Source: Nyssa sinensis
Lineage: Eukaryota > Streptophyta > Magnoliopsida > Cornales > Nyssaceae
Assembly: GCA_008638375.1 (NCBI GenBank)
Contig: CM018041.1
Coordinates: forward strand, 15,656,716-15,720,715
Direction: 5' to 3'
Length of the DNA: 64,000 nt
The notes under the pieces were generated by a model. It was given only the letters and a program-made list of their open reading frames with translations, did not search any database and had not been told where the DNA came from. Made by a program: the position numbers and the translations under genes. Positions 46,201-58,000 of this stretch are shown here, piece after piece (the first letter of the stretch is position 1; each line of letters starts with the position of its first letter).

Positions 46201-48735
46201 GTTCGGTAATTCCCGTGCTTAGTTCAAGTATTGAGAAGTGAGTTCCAACCACTTTCTCTGAGTGAGACTTGTCCTATGAAGTGTCAAGGTCGAGAGCTTC
46301 TCTGCATGATTTCATTTTCTCCACATGTCATCGTCTCTATGTTAGGATTATTCTAGGCACATCAATAACCAACCTCCGTGATGAAAGGAAATTGATAAGA
46401 ATTATATTTTTGAGGATAAGGGTTCTTACCTATCTATAATATGCCCGTGACTTTCATCGTGTTACAAGTCTTTGGTAACACATAAAGTAGATAGTAAACT
46501 ATAATCACTTTCTCACAATACATGAATAGTGTGAGGATCGTGCAAGTTCAAGATTGAACGATATGTACAGTGAGTCATGTAACAAAACTTAGAGTGCTGT
46601 ATGAAGAAGGTGAGTATCCTATTAACAAAACTTATTATAGTATGTGTGTAATCTCCCAATATTACTCACATTTTCAAAAATAGAAACAATGAAGATTTTG
46701 AAATACATGTCTACTTATTATCGTATGCGTATTCTTCCTCTGTTGCTTACATTTTCAAGAATAAAAACAATGATGATTTTGAAATATTACATGTGTTTTT
46801 GGATATTTTCATTTTTTTAACGAACTCCAATTTTAGAGAAAAACTATTTTGAATTGTTTCCCTAAAAGGATTTATTCCCCAAAAATAGTTTATGGAAATG
46901 TCTTGTTAAATATTATTTTGTTAATATATTTGTTTTTTCTATTTTTGAGCGCAAAAAAATAATTTTTGGAAACATATCCATGCAAGCTTCTCCTTCTCTT
47001 TGATAGATTTACCCAATCATGGAAACCAATTGCCACCACGACCTACAACCACTACCTTCTACACCACATGTCAGCTTCACCTTCTACTACATAACTTGGC
47101 CAAACAAATTTTTTTTTTTTTTGTTGGGTAAGTGACATTCTTTGGACATTAATGATCAACAAACTTCACCCTCACCAAACTCAGCCATATACAAGCTCCT
47201 GAGGAACCATATGGTGATGGAAGAGAGATAGTATATCTGCGGCGTTGGTAATGGTGGACCTGGTTATGGACAGTTGAAAGTCGTCGAACGTGGTTACGTA
47301 TTTTAAACCCAGATTGTATGGTGAAGAGATCTGGTTGAGGTGGGTTCAAACTTAAATTCTAGATTGTGGTGAATTAGGCAGGATGATGATAGATTGTGGT
47401 GTTTTTCCTGAAAGTGGACGCCCTGATGCTAAATGCTTGCCCTAAATAAGGATGGAGTCAGAAAATAAAAATTTAGGAGTGGCTAGAATTTATTTAAGGA
47501 ATTGTTTTTTTTTTTTTAAATTGAAAAAACTTTACATGCAAATTTTGATCTAAATTTTTTTTTTTTTCACAAATTGAAGAAATTTTACTGGCAAGTTTTT
47601 TTTCCTCAATGAAGAAGATTATAGGGAGATTAATAGATTATGATTAATAGGTTGTGTTGAGTTAAAATTAGATTTTTGGCTAAAACTTGGGGTGAGTTAA
47701 GATTAAAGGTGATTTAAGTAGTAAAAAGTTGAATTAGAATTAAAATTGAGCCACAACTTGAGATGAGTTAGGTTCAAATGGGAATTAAGTGATAAAGAAT
47801 TAAGTTAGAATTAAAACTTGACCAAAAATTTAGATGAGTTACCTTCAAATAGTGATGGGCTAACTAGAAAAGAGTTTAAATTTTACATGTAATAATTTTT
47901 TTATATGGAGTTTGGGGGTTTATAGCTCACTTTAGTCTACTTATGCATCTGTCTTTGGTCCTAAATTTGCTTGTCTCCATTATTTCAATATGAAATCGAG
48001 AGATCCATTTCTGTCACATAGAGTTTGAGATCGATACAATTTCGTTGTACTTGAGTCTCACTTCTATCTGAAAGAAATGAAGACATGCTTAATTCATCTA
48101 AAAAAAATTTGCTACTCTAAAAATATTCTGTTAAATGACAAGTCTTTTCTTATAATTTTAATATTTTGATATTATTACCATTAAAGATCTCATGTGAATA
48201 TTTTTTGTAATGGCAAAAAAAAAAAAAATGTTATACGAGATCAGTGTAATGACTCACAATGTTACTTTGTTTCCTTGCATCAGAATAGGAAAGCAGGGTC
48301 TGAATTCTTTTTTCCCCCAATTGTTCTTTACAATCATATTTATCCTTGTCAAGTTATTGTACGAAAGTTAGAAAATGTCTTAGGACATGTTTAGTATGTT
48401 AGAATAAAATAAGACAGGAATGTATAATATAAATAATTATTCCATTCTTTTGTACTGTCTTTTTTTTATTGTTATAAATTAACTTATAAATTGTTTATAT
48501 CTATAAACTTTTAACTTTGCTTCCTCTATATTTTGGGTTTACGATGGTTGGCGGTGAACTGAAAATAGCCGGAGTTAGAAATTTATTTATGAGAGTTATT
48601 TTTTTTGTTAAATATTTGATCATAAATTTAATATTAATTAATAATTTATTGCATAAATAATCAAATTCATTCATATAAAAAACTTGCAAATAAAATAAAA
48701 TGTTTAATTAAAAAAGAGATCCTTAAAAAAGTGAA
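42755..48735. other. Long AT-rich intergenic region
   Basis: ZAT5-like 3' flank, then about 6 kb with no recognised gene. It contains a (CT)36 microsatellite (43131-43202), a shorter GA run near 44500 and scattered A/T runs. The part around 45900-46560 is less AT-rich and may be old repeat DNA, but no ends or domains could be read. Confidence 0.5.
43131..43202. repeat. (CT)36 microsatellite
   Basis: A pure CT run of about 72 bp downstream of the ZAT5-like gene. Confidence 0.97.
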
Positions 48736-50720
48736 CTAGATATCTCTCATAAGAGGCAAGCAATTGGGCATATCCTTAGAAACTAATTCGCTAAATTCTT
48801 CCAACAATGGTTGTAATTTTTCTAGCACAACCATTGTTACATTTGCCTTTGGATCCTCAACCACCAAACCTTTAACCACTAAAGCGTAAACCTCTTGCGC
48901 CTACTTAGCTTTAGCCTCCAACTCTGCTTTAGACCTAGATAAAACTAACATAGACTACTCCTCATCTTTAGAACTGTTAGTTTCAAAATCAGATTTTGAA
49001 GGGGTCATGGAAATTTTGTGTGCTTCTCATGTAAACATATAAATTATCATTGCCCCTATTAGTAATATCAACATCATATTGCCATGGCCTACCCAAAAAG
49101 CACATGACTAACATCCATATCAAATACATCACAAATTACTTTATCATAATAATTTTTACCAATGGAAATAGGAACATGACATATTTTTGTTACCTTCACT
49201 GTTGGTCTCTTTTTAATCTAGCCATTTGTGTAAGGAAAATGATGCTTTTCTGTAGGCAACTTCATGTGATCCACCAGTTTCTTGGCCATAAAATTCTCGC
49301 AGCTTCCACCGTCAATAATTAAATTGCAAACCTTTCGATTAACGGTATAGCAGGACCGAAAGATGTTGTGGTGTTGGCTCGAGTCTATCTACTTTGGTGC
49401 ATACAACAATCGCTGCACCACACAGTTGACTCGTTCTCCATTTTCTTTTATGAATTCTGCTCCTTCATAGAAATCATCTTCTCTAGTAGGTTCCTCTTCG
49501 TCTACCTTCGCAACAACATCCTCGTTCTCAACATAGTTAACAGGCCGTCGATCTGGACAACTATTAGAGTGATGCCTAGGTTTACCACAACGACAGGACT
49601 TTCCAAGTGTAGGTTTGGCATAGGGATTTGTATTCATAGTGGGTACTAGCTTCTTCGAAGGGCCTCTGGTGCTACTGCTTTCTGCATAACTCGGGCCTTG
49701 CAGTTTGATCTGAATAAGCTGAATAATAGATTGAACTGTTACTGTTTGAGTGCTTTTTTCTTTATCACTCACTACATACGAGGATTCAAAAAAATTACTA
49801 CGAGAGGGTATTGCACTAGAACTTCCAGCCCTTCTCTCATTTTCTAACAATTCTGCCTTCAGCGCCATGTTATAAGCCTCATCAATTGTCCGCAAAACTT
49901 GCAATCCAATTTTGTCATAGATTGAGGTTTTGAGTCTATTCAAATATCATGCCACCATCTGCCCTTTTGTTTCAACCAAATTATTGCAGATAGACAATCG
50001 GTTAAAGTCTGTTGTATAATAAAAAATGAATCGGTTGCTTTAGGTGTAATTCTGGTATACTTGAAATAGGTACTACTTATGATCTAAAGGGAGAAATCTT
50101 CCTATCATGTACTGCTTCATCTTCCTCCAAACTTGAACTAGTTTCTTACCTCGTCGTTGTCAATTTCGTTGTAATTAATTCTACCAAACTGCTACTCCAC
50201 CCTTCAGCTTAAACGCGACAAGCTTGACCATTTTGTTATAGAGAACCTCCATCATGTCTATAAATTAGTCAGCCTCAGAAATCCAGTCAAGGAAATCTTC
50301 AATGTTAAAATTTCCATTAAAGGTAGCGATGTTGGCCCTCATCCGATAATCCTTAAAATCTTGGTGCCGTCTTGCAGGCTTACGAACCTTGTAGTCTTCC
50401 TCATCATCTGAATTTGATTTGTCTCCATAGGAAGGCTACATTTGGGGACGTTAACCTAGTATAGTCTTGTCTTCAGGATGGCCTCGAGAAAATCCTTCGG
50501 CGTGATTCTTTTCGACTAAAAGGTCTCTAGAGGCATTAAAATTGAGCTACATGAGCGTCTATTGTATAGCACCAAATTGATCATTGATTAGTGCTAACTA
50601 TTGCCCATGGTTGCCAATTGCCGCCCATACAACCTCCATCTCACGATGAACGTCAATGAGATTTGGGTTCTCAACTCTATTGTTTGCTATTGAACTAGGC
50701 AAGTTCTTGCTCTAATACCA
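48736..50720 (-). mobile_element. Ty3/gypsy body B: PBS, gag and protease, truncated before RT
   Basis: On the minus strand a primer-binding site TGGTATTAGAGC (50720-50709) is followed by decayed gag (NIATFNGNFNIEDFLDW near 50310) and an open stretch 49943-49389 (GLQVLRTIDEAYNMALKAE, then a damaged CCHC knuckle CGKPRHHSNSCP). The protease region follows ([20 protein letters not shown] near 49330-49270). It ends at about 48736 with a peptide like MPNCLPLMRDI, which in intact elements lies just before reverse transcriptase. RT, RNase H and integrase are absent, so body B is truncated. Several stops and shifts. Confidence 0.88.
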
Positions 50721-52191
50721 ACTAACGCAGTAGGGAAACGTAAATGAGAATCAAACACGTTGAATTCCTTAGTAACTAAGAACAAATGAGACTCCTCACT
50801 TAAAGAGAAAAAATCTCAAATTTATAAATAGAAATATATTATTGATAATTTATATAATAAAGACTGTTTTAAATGATATATATAGGCTAAGACTACTACA
50901 AATCTGAATATGAATATACTAATTCCTTATACTAGTCCTATTGTAATTAGGAAACTATAATAATTCTAAAAAAGAGAAAAAATATGAAATTATTAAATAT
51001 TGGGGCTTTTTAGAAAACAAGAAACCTTATCATACTAGGAAACTATAGCCGTAAGTAGAAGTTAATTCGGACTTTCCTAAACAATGTAATTGCAAAAATA
51101 AAAAATTATTATAAATGGCAAAAAAGTGAAATGAGATGCCTAAATGAAGTCATTTGGCCCTGTGGTAGCTTTGGTCATGGCGGAGCAATGAGTATTGTTT
51201 GTCTCACTATTTTGGATCCAGATAAGGTCTCTGTTTCAAAAATTCACTGACCAACTTTGTATCTATTAGTACTTTTTCTTGGAATGGGACTTGGAACATT
51301 AATTCTCATTGCTTTTCAAAAGCCTCCACAACTTGTTCTACATCAGTTACAATCCTAAATAGTTAAAAGACTTGATTTCAAGCGTTCCATTAGTTCTGGG
51401 GCTTTTAGCATATTGGTTAGGTTCATAACATTTGGTATCAAAGTAGGCATCCCATCATGGGTTCAAGTCATGGGGAGGGTGACTTAGAGGCTAGATTATA
51501 ATGCGTTAGTATTATGCATGGGCATTGTATTAAGTCCTTGAATACTGATAGTTAGATGGAGCTGCCAAAAGAGAAAAGACTATCAACAAATTAGTGTCGA
51601 TAGAGTGGGCCGTCGTGGACGTCGGCTTGGAAGCATGATGATTTGTTACGATCCTAAATAGTAAAAAGACTTGATTTCACTTCTTCCATCAGTCCTAAGA
51701 CTTTTGGCATATTAGCTAGGTTTATGACATTATTTGTTATGTGATAATGTAATAGAATGTGTTAGAGGATGATTGGCATGTAGTTGGAAAACTTTTGGAA
51801 TTGTTGTGTTCCTATGCCCACCTATTTTGGATAGGTATACTGGAAAACAAAAATTGTAATTGTTTTAGGATTGCTTCGAAGGAACCTAATACCTCCTATT
51901 TGTTAGCTTGGCTAACAGGTTGAATAACAAGAGTCTAATTATTTTATTCCATGCAAATATCCAATTTATACAAGGATTCAACAACTCTCCTCTAAAGAAT
52001 CAAAAATTACAACAACCACTTTGACATAAATTCTTACAAAACAGTAACAAGTAAATAACAAACTCCTATAAAGACTCAATTACTGCAACTCTTTCTCTAA
52101 CAACATTGACTTATTCAAATTATTGAAGACTCCACTACCCACAATGTCCTATAGACTCCTTATCCCAGTAACATTCATCATGCACGTAACA
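50721..52191 (-). mobile_element. Gypsy LTR (apparently shared by bodies A and B), with a TRIM nested inside
   Basis: On the minus strand a purine-rich tract (GATGGGGGA, 52200-52192) is followed by TGTTACGTGCATG, a plausible LTR start at 52191. The other end abuts the PBS of body B at 50720 and has a damaged tip. Subtracting the 385-bp TRIM leaves about 1.09 kb, a normal LTR size. Position after the integrase of body A and before the PBS of body B is the basis for calling it shared. Confidence 0.65.
51345..51729 (+). mobile_element. TRIM-like element, 385 bp with 86-bp terminal repeats
   Basis: Direct repeats 51345-51430 and 51644-51729 are equal in length (86 bp, about 16 mismatches by eye) and end ATAACA/ATGACA. 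The right copy begins TGTTACGATCC. Two bases after the left copy is TGGTATCAAAGTAGGC, a primer-binding site-like sequence. The interior codes for nothing. This fits an old terminal-repeat retrotransposon in miniature. No clear target duplication. Confidence 0.7.
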
Positions 52192-52733
52192 TTCCCCCAT
52201 CATTGAAAACTCCCTTGTCCCCAAGTCTAATATTAGCAATCTAAGTTGTATATCACTTAAACTCTTACAGGTTAATTGCATCAACAGGTGACATAACAGG
52301 ACCCACCTTTTGAATGATTTCAAATGGCCCATAAAATCTTGGGAATAATTTAAGATTTTCGTAGAATGATAAAAATACTTGCCGATAAGGTTGTAACCTC
52401 AAGTAGACAAAGTCTCCAACCTCAAAAATCCTATCCGTATGTTTAGCGTTGTAAATTTTCTTCATTCATTCCTAGGCTATTACTAATTGCTCCCTCAATT
52501 CATGGATCAACTGCTCTCTTTCTCTTAATTCTTGAACAATAGCTTCTACTTGTGTAGTTCTTGGAATATAAGATAATAGTGTAAGTGGGGGTTTACCATA
52601 CACTATTTCATATGGAGTCTTTCTGGTAGATGCGTGAAGACTTGTCTTATAGCAGTACTCTGTCTAAGGAATCTAACGTTCCCATTCTCTTGGCCTTTGA
52701 CTAGTAAAATACTTGAGATACATTTCCAATGTT
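52192..52733 (-). mobile_element. Ty3/gypsy body A, integrase C-terminal part
   Basis: Continues the integrase of 60514-64000 beyond the copia insertion. On the minus strand it reads TLEMYLKYFTSQRPREWE, then KTPYEIVYGKPP and, at 52465-52268, DFVYLRLQPYRQ and RFYGPFEIIQKVGPV. These are the GPY/F-type end of gypsy integrase. Stops are present. It ends at the polypurine tract next to the LTR at 52191. Confidence 0.88.
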
Positions 52734-52738
52734 TAGTT
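52734..52738. repeat. Target duplication of the copia element, left copy
   Basis: TAGTT immediately before the 5' LTR; CAGTT (60509-60513) lies immediately after the 3' LTR, one mismatch. Confidence 0.7.
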
Positions 52739-53221
52739 TGTTGGAGTAAAATTGAATATATGGGCTTATCTATTAAATAAATGTGAATGATAGGCTATCA
52801 AATAAAGCTAGGCTAATTAAAGTGATTAATTTAAGTTTTGGGGCCTTAATTAATATATTATAAAGTGTGGGCATTAATGTGTAGAGACAAGCGTAATTTC
52901 TATTTTTATGATGGGTTAAAATAGAAAATACGAACAAACGCGATTGTTTATACGAACAGACGCGATTGTTTATAAATAAGAGTCATGGTCCCCAGATCAC
53001 ATAACTATTTTTTTTATTCCTTTGATTCCCATTGTCAGAGAGAAATTGAGACAGAAAACAAGTGTAGATCTGGAAGATCATAAAGCCTCAGACTTGGATA
53101 TCTCAATCTTTTGTTATGGATTCAGGTACGCTTCCGTAAATTCAATATTTTAATTCTTGATGATTCAATATGAATGTTCCTATTTGTGTGATGATTTCAC
53201 ATAATGAAATTTAATCCAACA
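52739..53221 (+). repeat. Copia element 5' LTR, 483 bp
   Basis: Starts TGTTGGAGTAAAATTG and ends TTAATCCAACA. Nearly identical to 60027-60508 (roughly 11 differences by eye). A primer-binding site TGGTATCAGAGC follows at 53224-53235, complementary to initiator Met tRNA. Confidence 0.93.
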
Positions 53222-53493
53222 TGTGGTATCAGAGCCATTTCATGTTGAATTGTTGAGAGTAAGATAGGAAAATATTTGTTTTTCTTGTTTAGGGCCGAAA
53301 ATATTTAAAAAAAAATATATAGAATCTAGTCACTGTTGGTTCCTAATCTGTGAAGAAGAAGACCTAAACGACGCCCTTTCGTTTGCATACATATGACGCA
53401 TATAGTTTTAAATTTATTCAGACGCGTCTATTTACAAACAGTGAACTGGTTCGGTGGCATCTCTTGCAACCCTGATCAATAGTCTGATTGAAA

Positions 53494-53613
53494 GATTCTA
53501 GTTTGACTATTCTAATTTGACTATTCTTTTATGATCCATGTCATCTCATGAAATGATTCTAGTTTGACTATTCTAATTTGACTATTCTTTTTATGATCCA
53601 TGTCATCTCATGG
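53494..53613 (+). repeat. Tandem duplication of 61 bp in copia leader
   Basis: The unit beginning GATTCTAGTTTGACTATTC repeats at 53494 and 53555 with one small indel. It lies between PBS and gag. Confidence 0.85.
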
Positions 53614-54235
53614 ATGAATCTGGACACCCACTTATATGTGTTGATTGATGAAAGCCATTGAACTGGGGGTTGTAGTTCTTTCCCTGTTTTGTCTTTTGCA
53701 TGGATTCAGGAAGAAACTGAGTGATTCATGATTAAGATTGTTGTATACAAATTTAGATGTTATTCAAACAAACTAAAACCTTAATCTTGGAATATCTTGT
53801 GACAAAAAAAAAAATTAATAATAATAATAAATAAAGAAATTAATTGAAACAATATGTCACCAAAGTGACCATTTTTGTGGAAATTAATTGTATTTCAAAA
53901 TATAACAAGATTATGTGCATGTAACTTATGTGAATATTAATCGGCCCAAAGGAAAATTAATATTTAACAAAATTGCATGCACATCTATGGTAATAAATGC
54001 GTGATGATTATTTGGTTTTACATATGAATAATAAATCAGCCCAAAGGAAGATTTATTATTCAATATGTTCTTATTATCAGTGTTTGATTACTACACCAAG
54101 ATATCACTTACAAGTTAATATTTTTTATCCAAAGATAAAATATTAATAGAGTGTCCGGTATCTTGAGATGGGGTTTGCTTTATTTAATTTTTTTTTTTTT
54201 TTTTGAAGCTTATGTGAGTTTGTTTTGCTTTTTTA

Positions 54236-54653
54236 TTGTTCTCTGATTCAGCTATTAGTTCTGCTTCTAACATTACTGCCAGCATTAATTCTATTCCTAT
54301 GCTAAATGGCACAAACTTCAAGACATGGCATGAGAACCTCCAAATAGTTCTCGGTGTCATGGATCTGGACCTTGCGTTAAGGGTTTTTTCTCTTGCACCT
54401 CTTACTGATGAAAGTTCCTCTGATGAAAAGAGGGATTTTGAAAGGTGGGAGAAGTCAAATCGCATGTGTTTGATGATCATTAAGAAGGCCATTCCAGAAG
54501 CATTCAGGGGCACAATATCCGAAACGATAAAGACAGCCAAAGAGTTCCTCGAAGAAATTAAGAATAGATTTGCCAAGAATGAAAAGTCTGAAACAAGTAC
54601 ACTTTTGGCAAATCTTATCTCAATGAGATATAAAGGTAATGGGAACATTAGGG
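54236..54653 (+). pseudogene. Copia gag, N-terminal part
   Basis: The frame reads MLNGTNFKTWHENLQIVLGV, then DFERWEKSNRMCLMIIKKAI, then AKEFLEEIKNRFAKNEKSET and LANLISMRYKGNGNIR. This is the typical UBN2-type gag core of plant copia elements. It is cut at about residue 139 where the TRIM begins; the zinc knuckle and everything downstream are lost. Confidence 0.9.
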
Positions 54654-55084
54654 TGTAACGGCCCGGCTCCACTGGTCACGATATTGTCCGCTTTGGGCCG
54701 TAGCCCTCACGGTTTTGTTCTTGGGCTTAACCCAAAATGCGTCATGCCAGCTAGACATCCGTCCGCCCATATGAATACCCCCGCTTCCCTTCCCCAGGCG
54801 ATGTGGGATGAGACCTAATGGCCTCCATCCACCCCTCACGAGGCTCGACGTCCTCGTCGAAGGGCCCCCTTCACGGGCACACTTCCGGCTGGGGTGCGCT
54901 CTGATACCACTGTAACGGCCCGGTTCCACTAGTCACGATATTGTCCGCTTTGGGCCGTAGCCCTCACGGGTTTGTTCTTGGGCTTAACCCAAAACGCGTC
55001 ATGCCAGCTAGACATCCATCCGCCCATATGAATACCCCCGCTTCCCTTCCCCAGGCGATGTGGGATGAGACCTAATGGCCTCCA
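54654..55084 (-). mobile_element. TRIM, 431 bp with 174-bp LTRs, minus orientation
   Basis: Direct repeats 54654-54827 and 54911-55084 are both 174 bp and differ at about five sites. Both start TGTAACGGCCCGG and end GGCCTCCA on the + strand. The 83-bp interior has GCGCTCTGATACCA next to the right copy, which on the minus strand is the PBS TGGTATCAGAGC just after an LTR, and a minus-strand GAGGGGTGGA polypurine tract next to the left copy. It therefore reads as LTR-PBS-PPT-LTR on the minus strand. Flanks TAGGG and AATGT do not match, so no target duplication. Confidence 0.85.
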
Positions 55085-55086
55085 AA

Positions 55087-58000
55087 TGTAATATCCTGAC
55101 CCGGGATACCGGGTCATATGACACGTATTACGAGAATTTACAAAAAGATAATTAATTAATTTAATTATTAATTAATTAAAGTAAAGAAATGTTATATATA
55201 TATTAATTTAATAATATATATATGTATAAAGTGAAGTATACATGTATGTATATGGAAGCATGTATGTATGCAAGTATATATATATATGAAAAAGGTGTGA
55301 ATGGTGAGAGCTATGTAGGGCTAGAAATCAGAATGAAGAGAGAGAGAACTGTAGAGAGAGAATGGAGGAGAGAGAAAGGGTCGGTCACTTTCTCTTTAAA
55401 TAGCCAAGCATGCAAACCATGCTTTCTGCTTGCAAAAGAAACCAAAAGAAGAAGAAGTAAGGAGAATAGAGAGAGAATTGGAAGAAGAACAAGAGAGAAA
55501 TCAAGTGTAAACAGGTAAAGTTTCCAATTTTTACATTTTTCTCTCTCTAAGATTTTGAGCATGATAGGAACTGTTTTGAGTTGTTATGTATATATGATGC
55601 TTAAGATGTGTCTAGAAGTGTATTAAGCATGAAATTTAAGCTTTAAAACACCTAAAAACACCTAACCTGGAAGCATCCTCCATTAAATCCTCCATTAAAG
55701 ACCATGCTTATAGCAGGTCTGACCCGATGGAAACCAAACTTTGTTTGGTGTATAAGGACCTCTAGTAGACCCTACAAGCATGTTAAAAACCTACGTACAC
55801 GACCTTGAAGCTCAAAAATCGACCCTCAAATGTCAAGATGCAGGTTACGGGTTTACACCCCAAACCTCTAAACTCATGATTTAAGCCATTTCTTTAAATG
55901 AAAACTGAATCCCCATGAAGAGGGGATCAGAACAAGCCAAGCCTCATCGAAAATGGTCAAGAAACGAGCATGAACCGAGGGTGATACAGGTTTAGCTATC
56001 GCGACCGAAACCGAACACACGAACGAGTTTTGAACTCCAAAATGAATGCCAATCGATTTGTATATACCTTAGGAATAATTTGGGACCAAAACAGTGGAGA
56101 TTGGCTGAGTAAAAATGCACGAAATAGGAAGAAATGAATTCGGGAACTAGGGCAACAGTAGAGTCGACGTGGGGAAGACGAAGACGAGTTAACTCGGTTT
56201 TAAAAATAGGGCTGGGTCGACTCGAACAGGTGGCAGCCTCTGGGCTTGCCACCGATTAATTGGAACGGCGTCGTTTTGAATGTCGGTTAAGTAAATGGAC
56301 GCTAGGGCTGACGTCAGCCACATGTAAATAAACCGGATAGACCGGTTGGTTTATGACTAGACCGGACCGGTTCACTTAGTATAATACCAAACCCTTTGGT
56401 TTTCAAGTTTATTTAAAAATAAATAAACCATGACTTCCTATATTTACGGATTGACCCCTGGGCTTCAGAAAAATTATACTGAGGCCCAACTGAGGGAAAA
56501 TTTATACATTTAGACCCCTGGAAAATAATTAAATAATTAATTTAATTATTTAATAAATAAGGTTAAATTACTATTTTGCCCTTGTGGCATAAATAGAGCA
56601 AATGAAGTCCAAATTAAACATATGAATAGTGTATTTTTACTATTTTGGACATTCTGAGATCAATGGTAGGGTCCGTTTTACGAGACGAAGCCCGAAAAAA
56701 TAAATACACAAAGGGGTAAATGACCAAAATACCCCTTGACCAAAAATTAACAAGTTATTAGTATATTCTTACTATCTTGGACCTTCTGAGTCCAATGGTG
56801 AGGTCCACAACACGAAACGGGGTCCCGAAAAATAAAGACACGTAAAGGGGTAAAAAGACCAAAATACCCCTGGTACCCCTAAAGCCAAAATGAAATCAGA
56901 GAAGGTCTAAATTGACTTTCCTTGACATCCCGGACTCAATAATGGAGTCCAAATTACGAAACGAAGTACAGAAAATATGACACGTAAAACAATAAATGAC
57001 CATTTTGTCCTTTTACATATAACAGTCCGAATTAAATGTTAGGAAAGCCTAAACTGACTTTCTTCGACACTCCGGACTCAATGGTAAAGTCTATTCGACC
57101 AAAAGAAATGTCTAAAATAAAAAGACATAAAATTTGATGAATAGCATCTGTTAGATGACTATGAACTGAAATAAAGCCAAAGTACTAATACTAAGGCAAG
57201 TACGAGAAACGAAATGCGAAAAGACACGACACATAAACATGTCAAATAAATAACTTTAAATTAAAGTTAATGGAACTCTCAGAAGAGTATAAATTGAAAT
57301 AAATTCAATTTCTAACACGTTAAATTATGTCATAGGTTACAAGTACGAGTTAAATTAAGTACCTATGAAATTGTGAAATCGTTTTAGGATCTAATACGGT
57401 TTAAGCATAAGTTAAGGAATATCGAAATGATATTACAATGAATGTGAAGTTGATGAGGTGTTTATGAATTGTTCTTAGGAATTACAAGGAAAGTGGGAAA
57501 GCGCATTTTTAGCACTAACCCTAAAGAATCAAGGTGAGTAACCCTGTGTTTGAATTGGAGATTTAACTCCATGGATTTGAAAAAGTTTTAAGTTCAAAGA
57601 TATGAAGTATTTGAAGTTCAAATTCAGTATTTACATGATTCAGCTTTTAATTGTACTGTTTTATAACTCTATATGACATGCTCAGTGATTGGTATTTATC
57701 ATAGTTTTCTTAAAACATATTTCAGCATGTCTAAAGTTTTAAATGCCAAATTATGTTAAATATCCTGAATTTGATAGTTACAAGTATTTGAAGTCCTATT
57801 GTAGAAATTATACATTTCATGTTTTAAATATTCATGAAAGTATCTATTGAAGAAGTTATGTGATAAATGCTTTACAAGATAAACGGTACTAAGTACCACC
57901 CCATGTGACGTTGAAATCCTTCGGGATTCAACAGTAAATGCCCGGTAGCAGGATCTAATCCCCCAGACAAATGAGATCGGCAGTATTGGCAGCAAAATGG

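Noticed and set aside
54184..54672. 162-codon minus-strand frame opposite copia gag
   Set aside because: Antisense shadow of gag.
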